DNA from: an uncultured Bartonella sp.
Lineage (GTDB): Bacteria; Pseudomonadota; Alphaproteobacteria; Rhizobiales; Rhizobiaceae
Reading direction: 5' to 3'
Length of the DNA stretch: 58,174 bases
Assembly (NCBI GenBank): GCA_946478665.1
Contig: CAMLCZ010000011.1
Span: 1 to 58,174, forward strand
Positions 10,725 through 20,036 of this stretch are shown one piece after another (the stretch's first letter is position 1; every line of letters begins with the position of its first letter). The position numbers and the translations under genes are program-made. The notes under the pieces were generated by a model, which saw only the letters and a program-made list of their open reading frames with translations, ran no database searches and was not told the origin of the DNA.

Positions 10725-11356
10725 TCCGTTTCCTTCACGGCCTCTACCGTCGTTTCTTCCGGTTCATTGCGCTTACCACCACGATAGGCGACTAATTTAT
10801 GCGCCGTCTTGATGAACCCTTCTGCAGCCTGCACATTTAATAGAGCAGCATGTATCACATGATTATCACCAAAAGCCACACCCATTTCATCACTCGTAAA
10901 CAAAGATAACACGGAAACATCTTTCCCGCTCGATGTTTTTGCCGCGTGAATGGCTTGGTCGATCTTACGCACCCCGTCATACGCTGCTTCTTTAGCATGC
11001 AAAACAAGACGCACTTGATGCGAACGTATTGCCGATTCTACCTTTGTGGAACCGAAAATAACCGCACCTGCCTTTCGTGCCATAGCAAGATTTCCAAGTG
11101 CCGCTTTCACCAAAAGTCTATCTACCAAATCTACAAGTTTGTCTTCTACAATGACATCTGCTTTCAAGCTTCTGGCAAATGCCTTGCGCTTGATTGCTTC
11201 CTCTATGACAGGCCGTGACGCCAATACCCATGCACCGCGTCCCGGCAAAACTGCCTTTAAATCAGGAACTATATGTTTATCAGGACCTGCGACAAAGCGG
11301 ATCATCTCTTCAGAAGAGCCACTTTTTCTCGTAACAATGCAGGTCCTGTCGTTCAT
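10721..11356 (-). CDS. ylxR: YlxR-family (DUF448) RNA-binding protein
   Basis: This 211-residue protein has an N-terminal YlxR/DUF448 domain ([27 protein letters not shown]) at about 3-85, followed by a ribosomal L7Ae-like segment ([21 protein letters not shown]) at about 85-170. The gene always lies between nusA and infB and is thought to bind RNA or act with the translation and transcription machinery; its precise role is unsettled. It overlaps infB by 4 bp and follows nusA after about 22 bp, so it belongs to the same operon. Confidence 0.93.
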   Translation of the reverse strand: MNDRTCIVTRKSGSSEEMIRFVAGPDKHIVPDLKAVLPGRGAWVLASRPVIEEAIKRKAFARSLKADVIVEDKLVDLVDRLLVKAALGNLAMARKAGAVIFGSTKVESAIRSHQVRLVLHAKEAAYDGVRKIDQAIHAAKTSSGKDVSVLSLFTSDEMGVAFGDNHVIHAALLNVQAAEGFIKTAHKLVAYRGGKRNEPEETTVEAVKETE

Positions 11357-11378
11357 AAACTTCTTCCAAATATTCTAT

Positions 11379-12974
11379 TTATTCAGCAACGTCTTCTTGT
11401 TCTGTCTCTTCCTCTTTATGAAGATCCTCTTCACTAATCCAGCCGGCTTTCAAACGGGCGGTCATGACCATGGCTTCCGCATCAGCACGACTAATGTCAA
11501 AAGGTGTTAGAACACCAGCAAAACTCTGTGTTTCACCATCCTTACGCTCACGCCAACCAGCAAGATCATCAACGGCATAACCGGCAAAATCTTCGATAGT
11601 TTTTACGCCATCTTCACCGATTGCAACCAACATTGCCGTTGTCATGCCCGGCAATTCACGCAGCTCATCAGCAACACCAAGATCTTGACGTTTTTTATCC
11701 AAGGTTGCTTCTTGACGTTCAAGATATTCTTTTGCTCTTTGCTGAATTTCAGAAGCTGTCTCTTCGTCAAAACCTTCAATTGAGCTAATTTCATCGAGAT
11801 CAACATAAGCAATCTCTTCAATCGAGGCAAAGCCTTCAGAAGCCAGAACTTGACCAACCATTTCATCAACGTCCAGCGCTTCCATGAACAGTTTACTGCG
11901 CTTGGTAAACTCTTTCTGACGGTTTTCAGATTCTTCCTGCTCGGTCAGAATATCAATATCCCAACCTGTCAACTGTGAAGCAAGGCGGACATTTTGTCCA
12001 CGACGACCAATAGCCAAACTAAGTTGATCGTCAGGCACAACAACTTCAATCCGCTCGGATTCTTCATCCAGCACAACTTTGGCCACTTCTGCCGGTTGCA
12101 ATGCATTGACAATAAATGTCGCTGCATCTGGTGACCAAGGAATGATATCAATCTTTTCGCCCTGCAATTCGCTAACGACTGCCTGAACGCGGCTACCACG
12201 CATACCAACGCAAGCGCCAACAGGATCAATTGAACCATCGCGTGAAACGACAGCAATTTTAGCGCGTGACCCTGGATCACGGGCAACTGATTTTATCTCA
12301 ATGATACCATCATAAATTTCCGGCACTTCCATGGTAAAAAGCTTTGCCATGAATTGTGGATGTGTACGGGACAAGAAAATCTGTGGTCCTCTTTGTTCAC
12401 GACGAACGTCATAAACATATGCACGAATACGATCCCCATAGCGGAAAGCTTCACGCGGGATCAATTCATCACGACGAACAATTGCTTCACCACGGCCTAA
12501 ATCGACAATGACATTGCCATATTCAACACGCTTTACTGTACCGGAAACGATCTCGCCAACTTTATCCTTGAATTCTTCATATTGATGATCCCGTTCGGCT
12601 TCGCGCACTTTCTGCACAATAACCTGTTTAGCAGATTGTGCTGCAATACGGCCAAAATCCATCGGCGGCAATGGATCGGAAAGGAATTCACCGATAACGG
12701 CATCTGGTTTGCGCTTGCGTGCATCGGCCAATGATATTTGCGTTGCATAATCTTCAACAGCATCAACAACTTCCAACAAACGTTGTAATTTGATTTCACC
12801 GGATTTGGAATTGATGTCAGCGCGTATGTTGGTTTCTTGACCATAACGCGAACGGGCAGCCTTTTGTATAGCGTCTGCCATAGCAGAAATAACGATTTCT
12901 CGGTCAATCGACTTTTCGCGGGCAACGGCATCTGCTATTTGCAGAAGTTCAAGCCTATTAGCGCTTACAGCCAT
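11379..12974 (-). CDS. nusA: Transcription termination/antitermination factor NusA
   Basis: NusA binds RNA polymerase and modulates pausing, termination and antitermination. The 531-residue protein has the N-terminal polymerase-binding domain (about 1-125), an S1 domain (GTVKRVEYGNVIVDLGRGEA, about 133-200), and two KH domains (PVGACVGMRGSRVQAVV at about 250; AIGRRGQNVRLASQL at about 320). The C-terminal acidic repeats extend to about 500, as usual in Gram-negative species. It sits between rimP and ylxR in the classic operon. Confidence 0.97.
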   Translation of the reverse strand: MAVSANRLELLQIADAVAREKSIDREIVISAMADAIQKAARSRYGQETNIRADINSKSGEIKLQRLLEVVDAVEDYATQISLADARKRKPDAVIGEFLSDPLPPMDFGRIAAQSAKQVIVQKVREAERDHQYEEFKDKVGEIVSGTVKRVEYGNVIVDLGRGEAIVRRDELIPREAFRYGDRIRAYVYDVRREQRGPQIFLSRTHPQFMAKLFTMEVPEIYDGIIEIKSVARDPGSRAKIAVVSRDGSIDPVGACVGMRGSRVQAVVSELQGEKIDIIPWSPDAATFIVNALQPAEVAKVVLDEESERIEVVVPDDQLSLAIGRRGQNVRLASQLTGWDIDILTEQEESENRQKEFTKRSKLFMEALDVDEMVGQVLASEGFASIEEIAYVDLDEISSIEGFDEETASEIQQRAKEYLERQEATLDKKRQDLGVADELRELPGMTTAMLVAIGEDGVKTIEDFAGYAVDDLAGWRERKDGETQSFAGVLTPFDISRADAEAMVMTARLKAGWISEEDLHKEEETEQEDVAE

Positions 12975-13015
12975 CGATTTTCTCCTTTTTTGTGCCGTTT
13001 AAGGCATCGACTAAT

Positions 13016-13657
13016 TTATTTCTTTTCATGTTTGTGTTTTGGCGACTTCTTTTCTTCCCCGTCGCCATTTTCATCATCCAAATTGTTTTGCTGGCGAAGA
13101 GCCTTGTCTTTCGCCAAAGCATCGCGGATCAAATCATCCGTCAAAACCAAACGGGCATCTGTTATATCCGCATAAGGAATACGTACGCTCATTTCTTCGC
13201 CATAAGCGGCCTTGTCAGTATCCAACGTAAAACCTTCTGGATCTACGCCATTAATAGTCCCACGAAACTTTCTACGGCCATCAATAACAACACCTGTTTC
13301 CACTTTGGCAATGTGACCTTGCCAACGCAGGAAATCGGACTTGCGAACCAATGGACGATCTATTCCCGGAGATGATACTTCAAGATGATATTTACGCTCT
13401 ATGATATCTTCAACATCAAGGATTGGCGAAACAATACCACTTACTTCTTCACAATTTTCGATAGTCAACGTGCCATCTGCACGTTCCACCATGATTTGCA
13501 ATGTCAAACCATTCAAACCAGAAAGCCTAATACGGACAATTCTATAACCTAAAGGTTTTAAAACTGGTGCGATAAGCGCCGCAATACGGGCTTCTACACC
13601 ATTTTCTTCAAACAAACGTTTTTCATCAATATCAGATGCTATTTCGTTTTCACTCAT
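13016..13657 (-). CDS. rimP: Ribosome maturation factor RimP
   Basis: RimP assists 30S subunit assembly. The 213-residue protein has the N-terminal domain (ALIAPVLKPLGYRIVRIRL at about 28-46) and the conserved YHLEVSSPGIDRPL at about 100-113, then the SH3-like C-terminal domain. The tail is a charged Lys/Asp/Glu-rich extension. It is the first gene of the rimP-nusA-ylxR-infB-rbfA-truB operon; the gap to nusA is about 40 bp. Confidence 0.95.
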   Translation of the reverse strand: MSENEIASDIDEKRLFEENGVEARIAALIAPVLKPLGYRIVRIRLSGLNGLTLQIMVERADGTLTIENCEEVSGIVSPILDVEDIIERKYHLEVSSPGIDRPLVRKSDFLRWQGHIAKVETGVVIDGRRKFRGTINGVDPEGFTLDTDKAAYGEEMSVRIPYADITDARLVLTDDLIRDALAKDKALRQQNNLDDENGDGEEKKSPKHKHEKK

Positions 13658-13698
13658 ATTGCCTTATCCAAAATTATCCTTTTGGCTTGTTTCAGTAA

Positions 13699-13733
13699 CA
13701 AAAAAGAGCGGACTGGATCAGCCCACTCTTCAT
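13699..13733 (-). terminator. Rho-independent terminator after trmB
   Basis: On the minus strand 11 bases (13730-13720) pair with 13714-13704 through Watson-Crick and G-U pairs, loop of 5, followed by six T residues. It separates the metK-trmB unit from the rimP operon. Confidence 0.85.
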
Positions 13734-13823
13734 CAACAGATCAAGAATTTCTTTAAATATACTATGAAATGCAATTGTTTTCAAGTAGTACACCCCAATA
13801 ACTGCAATTGTTTTTTATTATGA

Positions 13824-14525
13824 CTATTTTCTCATAAAAGTGAGATATGCGGCAACCCGCCCCTCTCGGAAAGCTTTGGCTTCATAGCGTGTTCCCGGCC
13901 AAGCTTCATAAGGGGTTTTCCAATCACTTGAATCCTTGGCTACCCAAGTAAATTCCTGATGCTGCCCACAATGAAAGAGTGTCCAATTGACATAAGTATC
14001 AATATCGCTGGCAAAGCGAAATTTTGCACCTGATTTTAACACGCGCGCAAAACGATCGAGATTTTTCTGGTTCACAAAACGCCTTTTCCAGTGTTTCCTT
14101 TTAGGCCAAGGATCAGGATAAAATAAATCTATACCATCTAGCGAAGCAGGCGGAAGCCAATCGAGAAGTACTGTTGCATCATCATCATACAGTCTGACAT
14201 GCTGGATCCGTTCTTCATTGCCGTCAATACCTGCCAACATTTTTGCCATGCCATTAATGAACGGTTCAACCCCGATAAATCCCGTTTTTGGGAAACGATC
14301 CATTTCATGCAATAAATGTTCGCCACCACCAAAACCGATCTCTAACCGTATTTTGTCCACATCAGTCTTAAATAGCTGACGCAGATTAGAAGGTGCGGCT
14401 TCAGTTAAATCAAGCTTAAGCTCGGGCAGCAAGGTTTGCGCACGGGTAACTTGCCCCACGCGCAAAGCTTTACCATGTCGGCGACCAAAAAACGCTTCGG
14501 TCGCGCGTTGTTTATGACTTTCCAT
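13824..14525 (-). CDS. trmB: tRNA (guanine-N7-)-methyltransferase
   Basis: TrmB makes 7-methylguanosine at position 46 of tRNA. The 233-residue protein shows the SAM-binding motif [11 protein letters not shown] at about 63-73 and the signature [17 protein letters not shown] at about 153-170. The start codon overlaps the metK stop by one base (TAATG), so translation is probably coupled. A terminator lies about 95 bp downstream. Confidence 0.95.
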   Translation of the reverse strand: MESHKQRATEAFFGRRHGKALRVGQVTRAQTLLPELKLDLTEAAPSNLRQLFKTDVDKIRLEIGFGGGEHLLHEMDRFPKTGFIGVEPFINGMAKMLAGIDGNEERIQHVRLYDDDATVLLDWLPPASLDGIDLFYPDPWPKRKHWKRRFVNQKNLDRFARVLKSGAKFRFASDIDTYVNWTLFHCGQHQEFTWVAKDSSDWKTPYEAWPGTRYEAKAFREGRVAAYLTFMRK

Positions 14526-15790
14526 TACGCTTTGATTGCTTCCTTAAGGGCTTTAACAAGATTTGTACGCTCCCAAGAGAATGAACCATCACGCCCCGGC
14601 TTACGTCCAAAATGTCCATAAGCTGATGTTTTTGCATAAATTGCTTTATTAAGGTCGAGATGCTTACGAATACCCGAAGGAGATAAATCCATTACCTGAC
14701 GGATTGCTTCTTCCACCACATTTTCGCTGACTTTGCCAGTTTCATGCAAATTGACATAAATGGATAGAGGTTGTGCAACACCAATTGCATAAGACAATTG
14801 AATTGTACAACGATCCGCCAAGCCAGCAGCGACAACATTCTTAGCAAGATAACGGGCGGCATAAGCGGCCGAACGATCAACCTTGGTTGTATCTTTTCCT
14901 GAAAAAGCACCACCACCATGAGGTGCAGCACCACCATAAGTGTCAACGATAATCTTGCGTCCTGTCAACCCTGTATCGCCATCGGGCCCACCAATAACGA
15001 ACTTACCAGTTGGATTAATATACCAGTTACAGTCATCAGAAATTGCAATATCGCTCAATGCAGCGCGAATATACGGTTCCACAACGCTACGAACCTTTTT
15101 TGAATCCCAGTTCGGGTCAATATGTTGCGTAGAAAGAACAATTGAGGTGACCTCTGCCGGCTCACCATTTTCATAGCGAACAGTTACCTGACTTTTTGCA
15201 TCAGGCCCAAGCTTGCTTGCTTCACCTTCATCCATATGGCGGGCGATAGACAAACGTTCCAATATTTTATGAGCATAATAAATAGGAGCAGGCATTAAAT
15301 CAGGCGTTTCGCGGCAAGCATAGCCAAACATAATGCCTTGGTCACCAGCGCCTTCTTCGCCCTGACGATCAGAAGCATTATCGACGCCTTGGGCAATATC
15401 AGCCGATTGTGGATGTAATAGCACATCAATTTTAACGGTTTTCCAATGAAACCCTTCTTGCTCATAACCAATCGCACGGATTGCACGGCGTGCTGCAGCT
15501 CTAAAGCGCGCAGGATTGATAAGCGGATGACCTGCCTTATCATGCACCAGCTTACCATTTTTATCTTTTTTAAGAAGAGTGTCAGGAACACGAACTTCAC
15601 CGGCAATAACCACTCGATTTGTTGTCGCCAATGTTTCGCACGCCACACGCACGGACCATGGATCCACACCTGTTTTGCGTGCTTCTTTATAGATCATATC
15701 AACGATTTCATCTGAAATACGGTCACAAACTTTATCAGGATGACCTTCCGATACCGATTCACTGGTAAAAAGATAATTTTGGTGCGACAC
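14525..15790 (-). CDS. metK: S-adenosylmethionine synthase
   Basis: MetK makes SAM from methionine and ATP. The 421-residue protein has the N-terminal signature [20 protein letters not shown], the motif [12 protein letters not shown] at about 128-139, and the glycine-rich [15 protein letters not shown] loop. The start is a GTG (MSHQNYLF) behind GAGGGG. Length is slightly above the usual 385-400 because of insertions found in Rhizobiales enzymes (for instance [16 protein letters not shown]). SAM supplied here would feed the adjacent trmB and other methyltransferases. I looked for a SAM riboswitch in the leader and did not recognise one. Confidence 0.97.
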   Translation of the reverse strand: MSHQNYLFTSESVSEGHPDKVCDRISDEIVDMIYKEARKTGVDPWSVRVACETLATTNRVVIAGEVRVPDTLLKKDKNGKLVHDKAGHPLINPARFRAAARRAIRAIGYEQEGFHWKTVKIDVLLHPQSADIAQGVDNASDRQGEEGAGDQGIMFGYACRETPDLMPAPIYYAHKILERLSIARHMDEGEASKLGPDAKSQVTVRYENGEPAEVTSIVLSTQHIDPNWDSKKVRSVVEPYIRAALSDIAISDDCNWYINPTGKFVIGGPDGDTGLTGRKIIVDTYGGAAPHGGGAFSGKDTTKVDRSAAYAARYLAKNVVAAGLADRCTIQLSYAIGVAQPLSIYVNLHETGKVSENVVEEAIRQVMDLSPSGIRKHLDLNKAIYAKTSAYGHFGRKPGRDGSFSWERTNLVKALKEAIKA

Positions 15791-16051
15791 GGGAAACCCC
15801 TCTAGAAAGAAATAGTCTACATTCTCTTTTAAAGCTCATACCAAGAGAGAGACCGGACTTCTTTTTGCCAAGCTTATAACAATCCGTCAATGCTGTTTTA
15901 ATAATAGTCGCTGAAATAAGCGTGATATTTTAGTATAGAGCTTTTCCAGTTTTATGCCTGACCTACTCGTACCCTATTAGACTTGTGTCGTTAAATAATA
16001 TTTGGTCGCAACATATAGGTAGCAGTATGGAATAGTAACAAAGTTTAAATA

Positions 16052-16465
16052 TTACAAAGTATTCAAATTTTCTTCATCGGAAAGTGCTTTTGCCAAATCT
16101 ATGATTTTGCGGCGTACTTTGGGATCTTTGATATTGGTAAAGGCACGCATAAGTTGGATACCTTCGTTACTAGAACAAAAGTCCATAAAGCTATTTTCAC
16201 TTTCGCCAAAACCATCGATCGCCCGCGTTCCCGGCGCTTCTTCAAAAAAGTAGGAAACTGGCACATCAAGAATTTCTGAAATTGCCTGCAGCCGGCTGGC
16301 ACCAACCCGATTTGTACCCTTTTCGTATTTCTGAATTTGTTGAAATGTAATGCCAAGTTGTTCACCCAATTTTTCCTGGCTAAAACCCAACATATTCCTT
16401 CTCATTCTTATGCGGCTGCCAACATAAACATCCGTAGGATCAGGTTTTTTCTTCAATACCGTCAT
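16052..16465 (-). CDS. HTH (Cro/CI) regulator of the PhrR/PraR type
   Basis: The protein of about 137 residues has a helix-turn-helix domain at about 10-65 (GSRIRMRRNMLGFSQEKLGE, TFQQIQKYEKGTNRVGASRL). Its neighbourhood, between lnt and metK, is that of PhrR of Sinorhizobium and PraR of Rhizobium, regulators linked to acid response, quorum sensing and biofilm. The in-frame starts at 16498 (GTG) and 16495 (ATG) would add 11 and 10 residues; family members usually start near MTVLKKKP, so I chose 16465. The gap to metK is about 260 bp, so it is probably transcribed on its own or with lnt upstream. Confidence 0.85.
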   Translation of the reverse strand: MTVLKKKPDPTDVYVGSRIRMRRNMLGFSQEKLGEQLGITFQQIQKYEKGTNRVGASRLQAISEILDVPVSYFFEEAPGTRAIDGFGESENSFMDFCSSNEGIQLMRAFTNIKDPKVRRKIIDLAKALSDEENLNTL

Positions 16466-16594
16466 CTTCAGCTCTTTTGCATCAACACATGCCATCACGA
16501 CTGGACATAACCAGCGTTAGGTCACTGAAATTCAAGGGTTATATCTTTTGTCCCCCGCAGGACTTTTATAACGACCTGCATAACAGCTCATAGA

Positions 16595-18196
16595 TCACAA
16601 ATTGTCAATTGACCTACGGAACTTTGAACCATTCCGTATTATACTTAGCGTCAGTATAAAACAATAAATAAATAAAGCGTGAAGATTTCTGGATTCCGTG
16701 TTCCATATCGAAACAATAGGTTGAGGCACAGGAGCATCTAAAATTCCTGTTGCATTTAGCGCCAATGATACAACGATTCGTCCATAGGGATCGACAACCG
16801 CCGATATTCCATTGTTTGCCGCCCGTATCAAGGGTACCCCTAGTTCTACCGCACGTAAACGTGCCTGATGAAAGTGCTGATAAGGACCGGGTGTAGCACC
16901 AAACCATGCATCATTGGTTACATTAAGAATTGCTTGTGGTGGTGCGCCTTTATAGTCCATACCGTTTGGAAAAATGACTTCATAACAAATCATCGGAAGG
17001 TAGATAAAGCCGTTTGGCAGCGTAACAGTATTGCGTTGTTGAGCAGCACTATAGCCACCTGTCATATCGGCAATGGCTTTTAGCCCAATAAGATCAAACA
17101 AATTCTGATATGGCAGATACTCACCAAAAGGTACCAGATGCAATTTATCCGATTGAGCTATGATGTTTCCAGCACCATCAACAACCTCTATCGTATTAAA
17201 ATAATTTTTGTTACCGTCTTCGATGTCTCTCTCAGCTCTTACGGCGCCAACAATTGCCCATTGCATTGGCTTTAACATTTTAGCAATGCGCATTTTTGCT
17301 TCTGGCACATAATCGAGGATATAAGGAACCGATGTTTCCGGCCAAACTATAATATCGGCTTCATGCGCGGTATTATCTGCTGGTTTTTCGCTTAAATTAA
17401 TATGCGCTTGAAACATTGCAAAGCGAACGTCGTTATCAAGCTTTTCATTTTGTTTTATCGATGGTTGAACCAGTCGAACCCAATTTTTTGAATTTTTATA
17501 CGCACCGATATTTTCAACATTATGGAGACGATACATACCAAATCCGATATGCGCACAAAATAAAGCCACCCCGAACAATAAAACAGGGATTTTGCGTTCT
17601 GACGTAAAGAAAACAACTGGTATTGCATATAATAGCACGGCAAGCGCATTCATTGCATAAAGGCCGACAAATGCATCGGATTGCATAAGCAATGGCGTTG
17701 GCATAAGTGTATAGCCAATAGAGGCCCATGGGAAACCTGTCAGCAATGTGCCACGCAAATATTCACCAAGCCCAATGCCCCATGCAAGCGTAAATAGGCG
17801 TGATGCCCCAGTCTTCCATAACAGCCCTGCAAGACAGCCAGCCATTGCCCAATAAATGGCCAAATATGCCGGAAGTCCAAATATGGCAAAAGGGATAGCC
17901 CAGGCAAAATCGGTTGAATCAACCAACAAGGCATTGCTCAACCACCAAAGAGCAAAAACAAAATAGCCAAACCCGAAGACCCAACATATAAAGGCTGCGC
18001 TTATTATTCTGGCCTTTAACGTTGCCTGTTTAGAACAACTATCCAGAAACAAAACCAGAATAGGAAAAGTTAAAAAGCAAATTGGAAAAAGATAGAATGG
18101 CGCCAATGCAAAAGCTGTTACGCCGCCACAACAGAATAAAAAACCATATCGCTTCCACCCTCTCAGAGCCGTTATGTAAGAAGCGAACTTATGCAA
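16595..18196 (-). CDS. lnt: Apolipoprotein N-acyltransferase
   Basis: Lnt adds the third acyl chain to the N-terminal cysteine of lipoproteins at the inner membrane. The 533-residue protein has about six hydrophobic segments in the first 220 residues and a nitrilase-type domain. Catalytic features visible are the Glu in VWPETSVPYI (about 287), LVPFGEYLPY (about 353-362) and the Cys in MICYEVIFP (about 405). The start is a TTG well supported by GGAG seven bases upstream; no ATG lies nearby. The known name in Sinorhizobium is actA, for acid tolerance, next to phrR. Confidence 0.95.
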   Translation of the reverse strand: MHKFASYITALRGWKRYGFLFCCGGVTAFALAPFYLFPICFLTFPILVLFLDSCSKQATLKARIISAAFICWVFGFGYFVFALWWLSNALLVDSTDFAWAIPFAIFGLPAYLAIYWAMAGCLAGLLWKTGASRLFTLAWGIGLGEYLRGTLLTGFPWASIGYTLMPTPLLMQSDAFVGLYAMNALAVLLYAIPVVFFTSERKIPVLLFGVALFCAHIGFGMYRLHNVENIGAYKNSKNWVRLVQPSIKQNEKLDNDVRFAMFQAHINLSEKPADNTAHEADIIVWPETSVPYILDYVPEAKMRIAKMLKPMQWAIVGAVRAERDIEDGNKNYFNTIEVVDGAGNIIAQSDKLHLVPFGEYLPYQNLFDLIGLKAIADMTGGYSAAQQRNTVTLPNGFIYLPMICYEVIFPNGMDYKGAPPQAILNVTNDAWFGATPGPYQHFHQARLRAVELGVPLIRAANNGISAVVDPYGRIVVSLALNATGILDAPVPQPIVSIWNTESRNLHALFIYCFILTLSIIRNGSKFRRSIDNL

Positions 18197-18291
18197 ATTT
18201 AATCTCCGTATGCGTTGCTTATCTTTCTCATCAAATTTTTAACGTGAACGAACCCCATACCGAAAAATCCCCATAAAAATTCAGTACCTAG

Positions 18292-18441
18292 TTACACAAT
18301 CACATCATGACCTTTCGAATAATCCCTTGAACCTCTCGGTTCAACTACATTAATTGAGCCTACGCGTTCAACGGCATTCAGCAGACCTATCTGTTCAATG
18401 ATATTAATTAAAATTATCCGTTCAAGGGCATCAATTTGCAT
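18292..18441 (-). CDS. Possible 49-aa protein made of 9-residue repeats
   Basis: An ATG at 18441 opens a 49-codon frame that overlaps the last codons and stop of corC in a different frame and ends at TAA 18292. Its first 38 residues include four related nonapeptides: IDALERIIL, INIIEQIGL, LNAVERVGS, INVVEPRGS. These correspond to 27-bp direct repeats. The pattern of hydrophobic residues with E-R/Q at fixed places could form an amphipathic helix. I know no family for it. Because 27 is a multiple of three, an open frame through such a repeat could also arise by chance. Confidence 0.35.
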   Translation of the reverse strand: MQIDALERIILINIIEQIGLLNAVERVGSINVVEPRGSRDYSKGHDVIV

Positions 18442-18447
18442 GATTTG
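18313..18447. repeat. Degenerate 27-bp tandem repeat
   Basis: The word TTCAA or TTCA recurs at 18340, 18367, 18394 and 18421, exactly 27 bp apart, with an ATT at the same offset in most copies; a weaker copy lies at 18313. The last copy runs into the 3' end of corC. Copies have diverged strongly outside the shared words. There are no spacers of the CRISPR kind. Confidence 0.75.
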
Positions 18448-19429
18448 TTTGATTATCATCGCCTATAACCGGCTGAATGCGTATTCTTTTAATACGGCGT
18501 TTATCAGCCTCTAATATACGGATTTGAAAGCCGGGAATAGCGTCAATGACTTCACCTTTGGCTGGTATTCTATCCAATACTGATACGATCAATCCACCAA
18601 TCGTGTCGACATCTTCTCCATGCTCGCCGACTTTAAAATTGGATCCAAGTGCTTTTTCTACATCTTCAAGTTCCGCACTGGCGTCCACTACCCATCTATT
18701 ATCAGCTTCCTTGATGATTGAGACATCGATATCATCATGCTCATCTTCAATATCGCCGACAACCAGCTCAACAATGTCTTCCATTGAGGCTAAACCATCT
18801 GTGCCACCATATTCATCAATGATAAGTGCCATCTGGGTACGCGTTGCTTGCATACGCGTTAGAAGCTGCCCAGCCAACATGGAACCTGGCACAAACAAAA
18901 CCGTGCGGATTAAATCAAGCTCACCAATTGCGCGTGATAAATCTATCTTGGAAAAATCAAAACTATCGGCTTTTTTACCGCGTTGCGCCGAACGTGTTAT
19001 ATAATTCAACACGTCGCGTATGTGTATCATACCGCGTGGATCATCTAGGCTTTCAGCATATACTGGCATACGTGAATGTCCAGACTTTTCAAATTCCTGC
19101 AAAGCTTCAGCCAATGTTGTATTGATTTCAAGCGCTTCTATTTCCGAGCGTGGTATCATGACATCTTCAACACGCGTTTCACGCAACCGAAGAATATTAT
19201 TCAGCATAATACGCTCTTCGGGCGAAAACAGTGCATTTTCATCGCTATGTTCTGAAGCAAGTGCGTCTGTTAGGTCATCTCTTAAAGTCGAATTATTACG
19301 GACACGTAGAAAGGAAAACAGATTGGATAATAGCGACCTTTTCTCTGATGTTTGCGCCCGCGATAAATTATGCCCATCAACAGTTTGAGAAGACTCTTCG
19401 TTGCTTGATTTATTTGTTTTATCCGTCAT
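18431..19429 (-). CDS. CorC/TlyC-type CBS-domain protein
   Basis: This 332-residue protein lacks the DUF21 membrane domain and has two CBS domains (about 75-200; VEDVMIPRSEIEAL, GTDGLASMEDIVE) and a C-terminal CorC/HlyC domain (about 225-315; GEHGEDVDTIGGLI). Soluble proteins of this kind, called CorC or hemolysin C, are linked to magnesium/cobalt efflux; direct haemolysis is doubtful. It follows ybeY on the same strand, the order phoH-ybeY-corC-lnt known from many proteobacteria. Its 3' end is built into a 27-bp repeat. Confidence 0.9.
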   Translation of the reverse strand: MTDKTNKSSNEESSQTVDGHNLSRAQTSEKRSLLSNLFSFLRVRNNSTLRDDLTDALASEHSDENALFSPEERIMLNNILRLRETRVEDVMIPRSEIEALEINTTLAEALQEFEKSGHSRMPVYAESLDDPRGMIHIRDVLNYITRSAQRGKKADSFDFSKIDLSRAIGELDLIRTVLFVPGSMLAGQLLTRMQATRTQMALIIDEYGGTDGLASMEDIVELVVGDIEDEHDDIDVSIIKEADNRWVVDASAELEDVEKALGSNFKVGEHGEDVDTIGGLIVSVLDRIPAKGEVIDAIPGFQIRILEADKRRIKRIRIQPVIGDDNQTNHAN

Positions 19430-19523
19430 GATCCTAAAAACTTGTGATAAGTTTTCTCAATGAAAACCAGAGATTATTTGCTAGTATTATATGGAAGAAT
19501 AAATAATTTCAATTATAAGCCGG

Positions 19524-20036
19524 TTACTTTACTTCCGCATAAGGGTCTCCAATACCTAAATTATGCAGAATTTCACGTTCCAATTGTTCCATTTCTTCTG
19601 CTTCTTCATCGGTTTGATGGTCATATCCCATCAAATGAAGAAGCCCATGGACGATTAAATGACTTAAATGATCGTCAAAGCTTTTATTTTCATTGGTTGC
19701 TTCGCGCATCACTGTTTCATAAGCAACAACAATATCCCCCAGCATAGGCCCTGGCATTTCACCCGCAGAAATTGGAAATGCCGGAAAGGATAAAACATTT
19801 GTTGGCTTTTCAATATGCCGCCATTGTGCATTAATTTTGCAGATCTCGTTATCGTTGGTAAAAACCAAACTTAATTCGCTATCCAACTTGCCAAAACCCA
19901 GACGGTCAAGCGTTGCAGATAATACCTTATCGACAATTTTTGCTAAATATGCCTCATTTTCCCAACTATCGTCGGTAATCGAAATATCATAATGCACGGT
20001 CATTTTATGCTTTTCTTGACTGATTGGTGCTGTCAT
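19524..20036 (-). CDS. ybeY: Endoribonuclease YbeY
   Basis: YbeY is a metal-dependent RNase needed for 16S rRNA 3' maturation and ribosome quality control. The protein of about 170 residues carries the zinc-binding signature HLIVHGLLHLMGYDH at about 117-131, with the three histidines of the H3xH5xH motif present. Starts at 20036 (MTAPISQ) and 20003 (MTVHYDIS) are both possible; the former overlaps the phoH stop by about 30 bp. It forms an operon with phoH and corC. Confidence 0.94.
   Translation of the reverse strand: MTAPISQEKHKMTVHYDISITDDSWENEAYLAKIVDKVLSATLDRLGFGKLDSELSLVFTNDNEICKINAQWRHIEKPTNVLSFPAFPISAGEMPGPMLGDIVVAYETVMREATNENKSFDDHLSHLIVHGLLHLMGYDHQTDEEAEEMEQLEREILHNLGIGDPYAEVK

Noticed and set aside
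15791..16051. Possible SAM riboswitch upstream of metK
   Set aside because: I compared the leader with the SAM-II pattern common in alphaproteobacteria and could not find its conserved pseudoknot elements.
18313..18447. 27-bp repeat as a CRISPR array
   Set aside because: Repeats are contiguous, without spacers, strongly diverged and without cas genes nearby.
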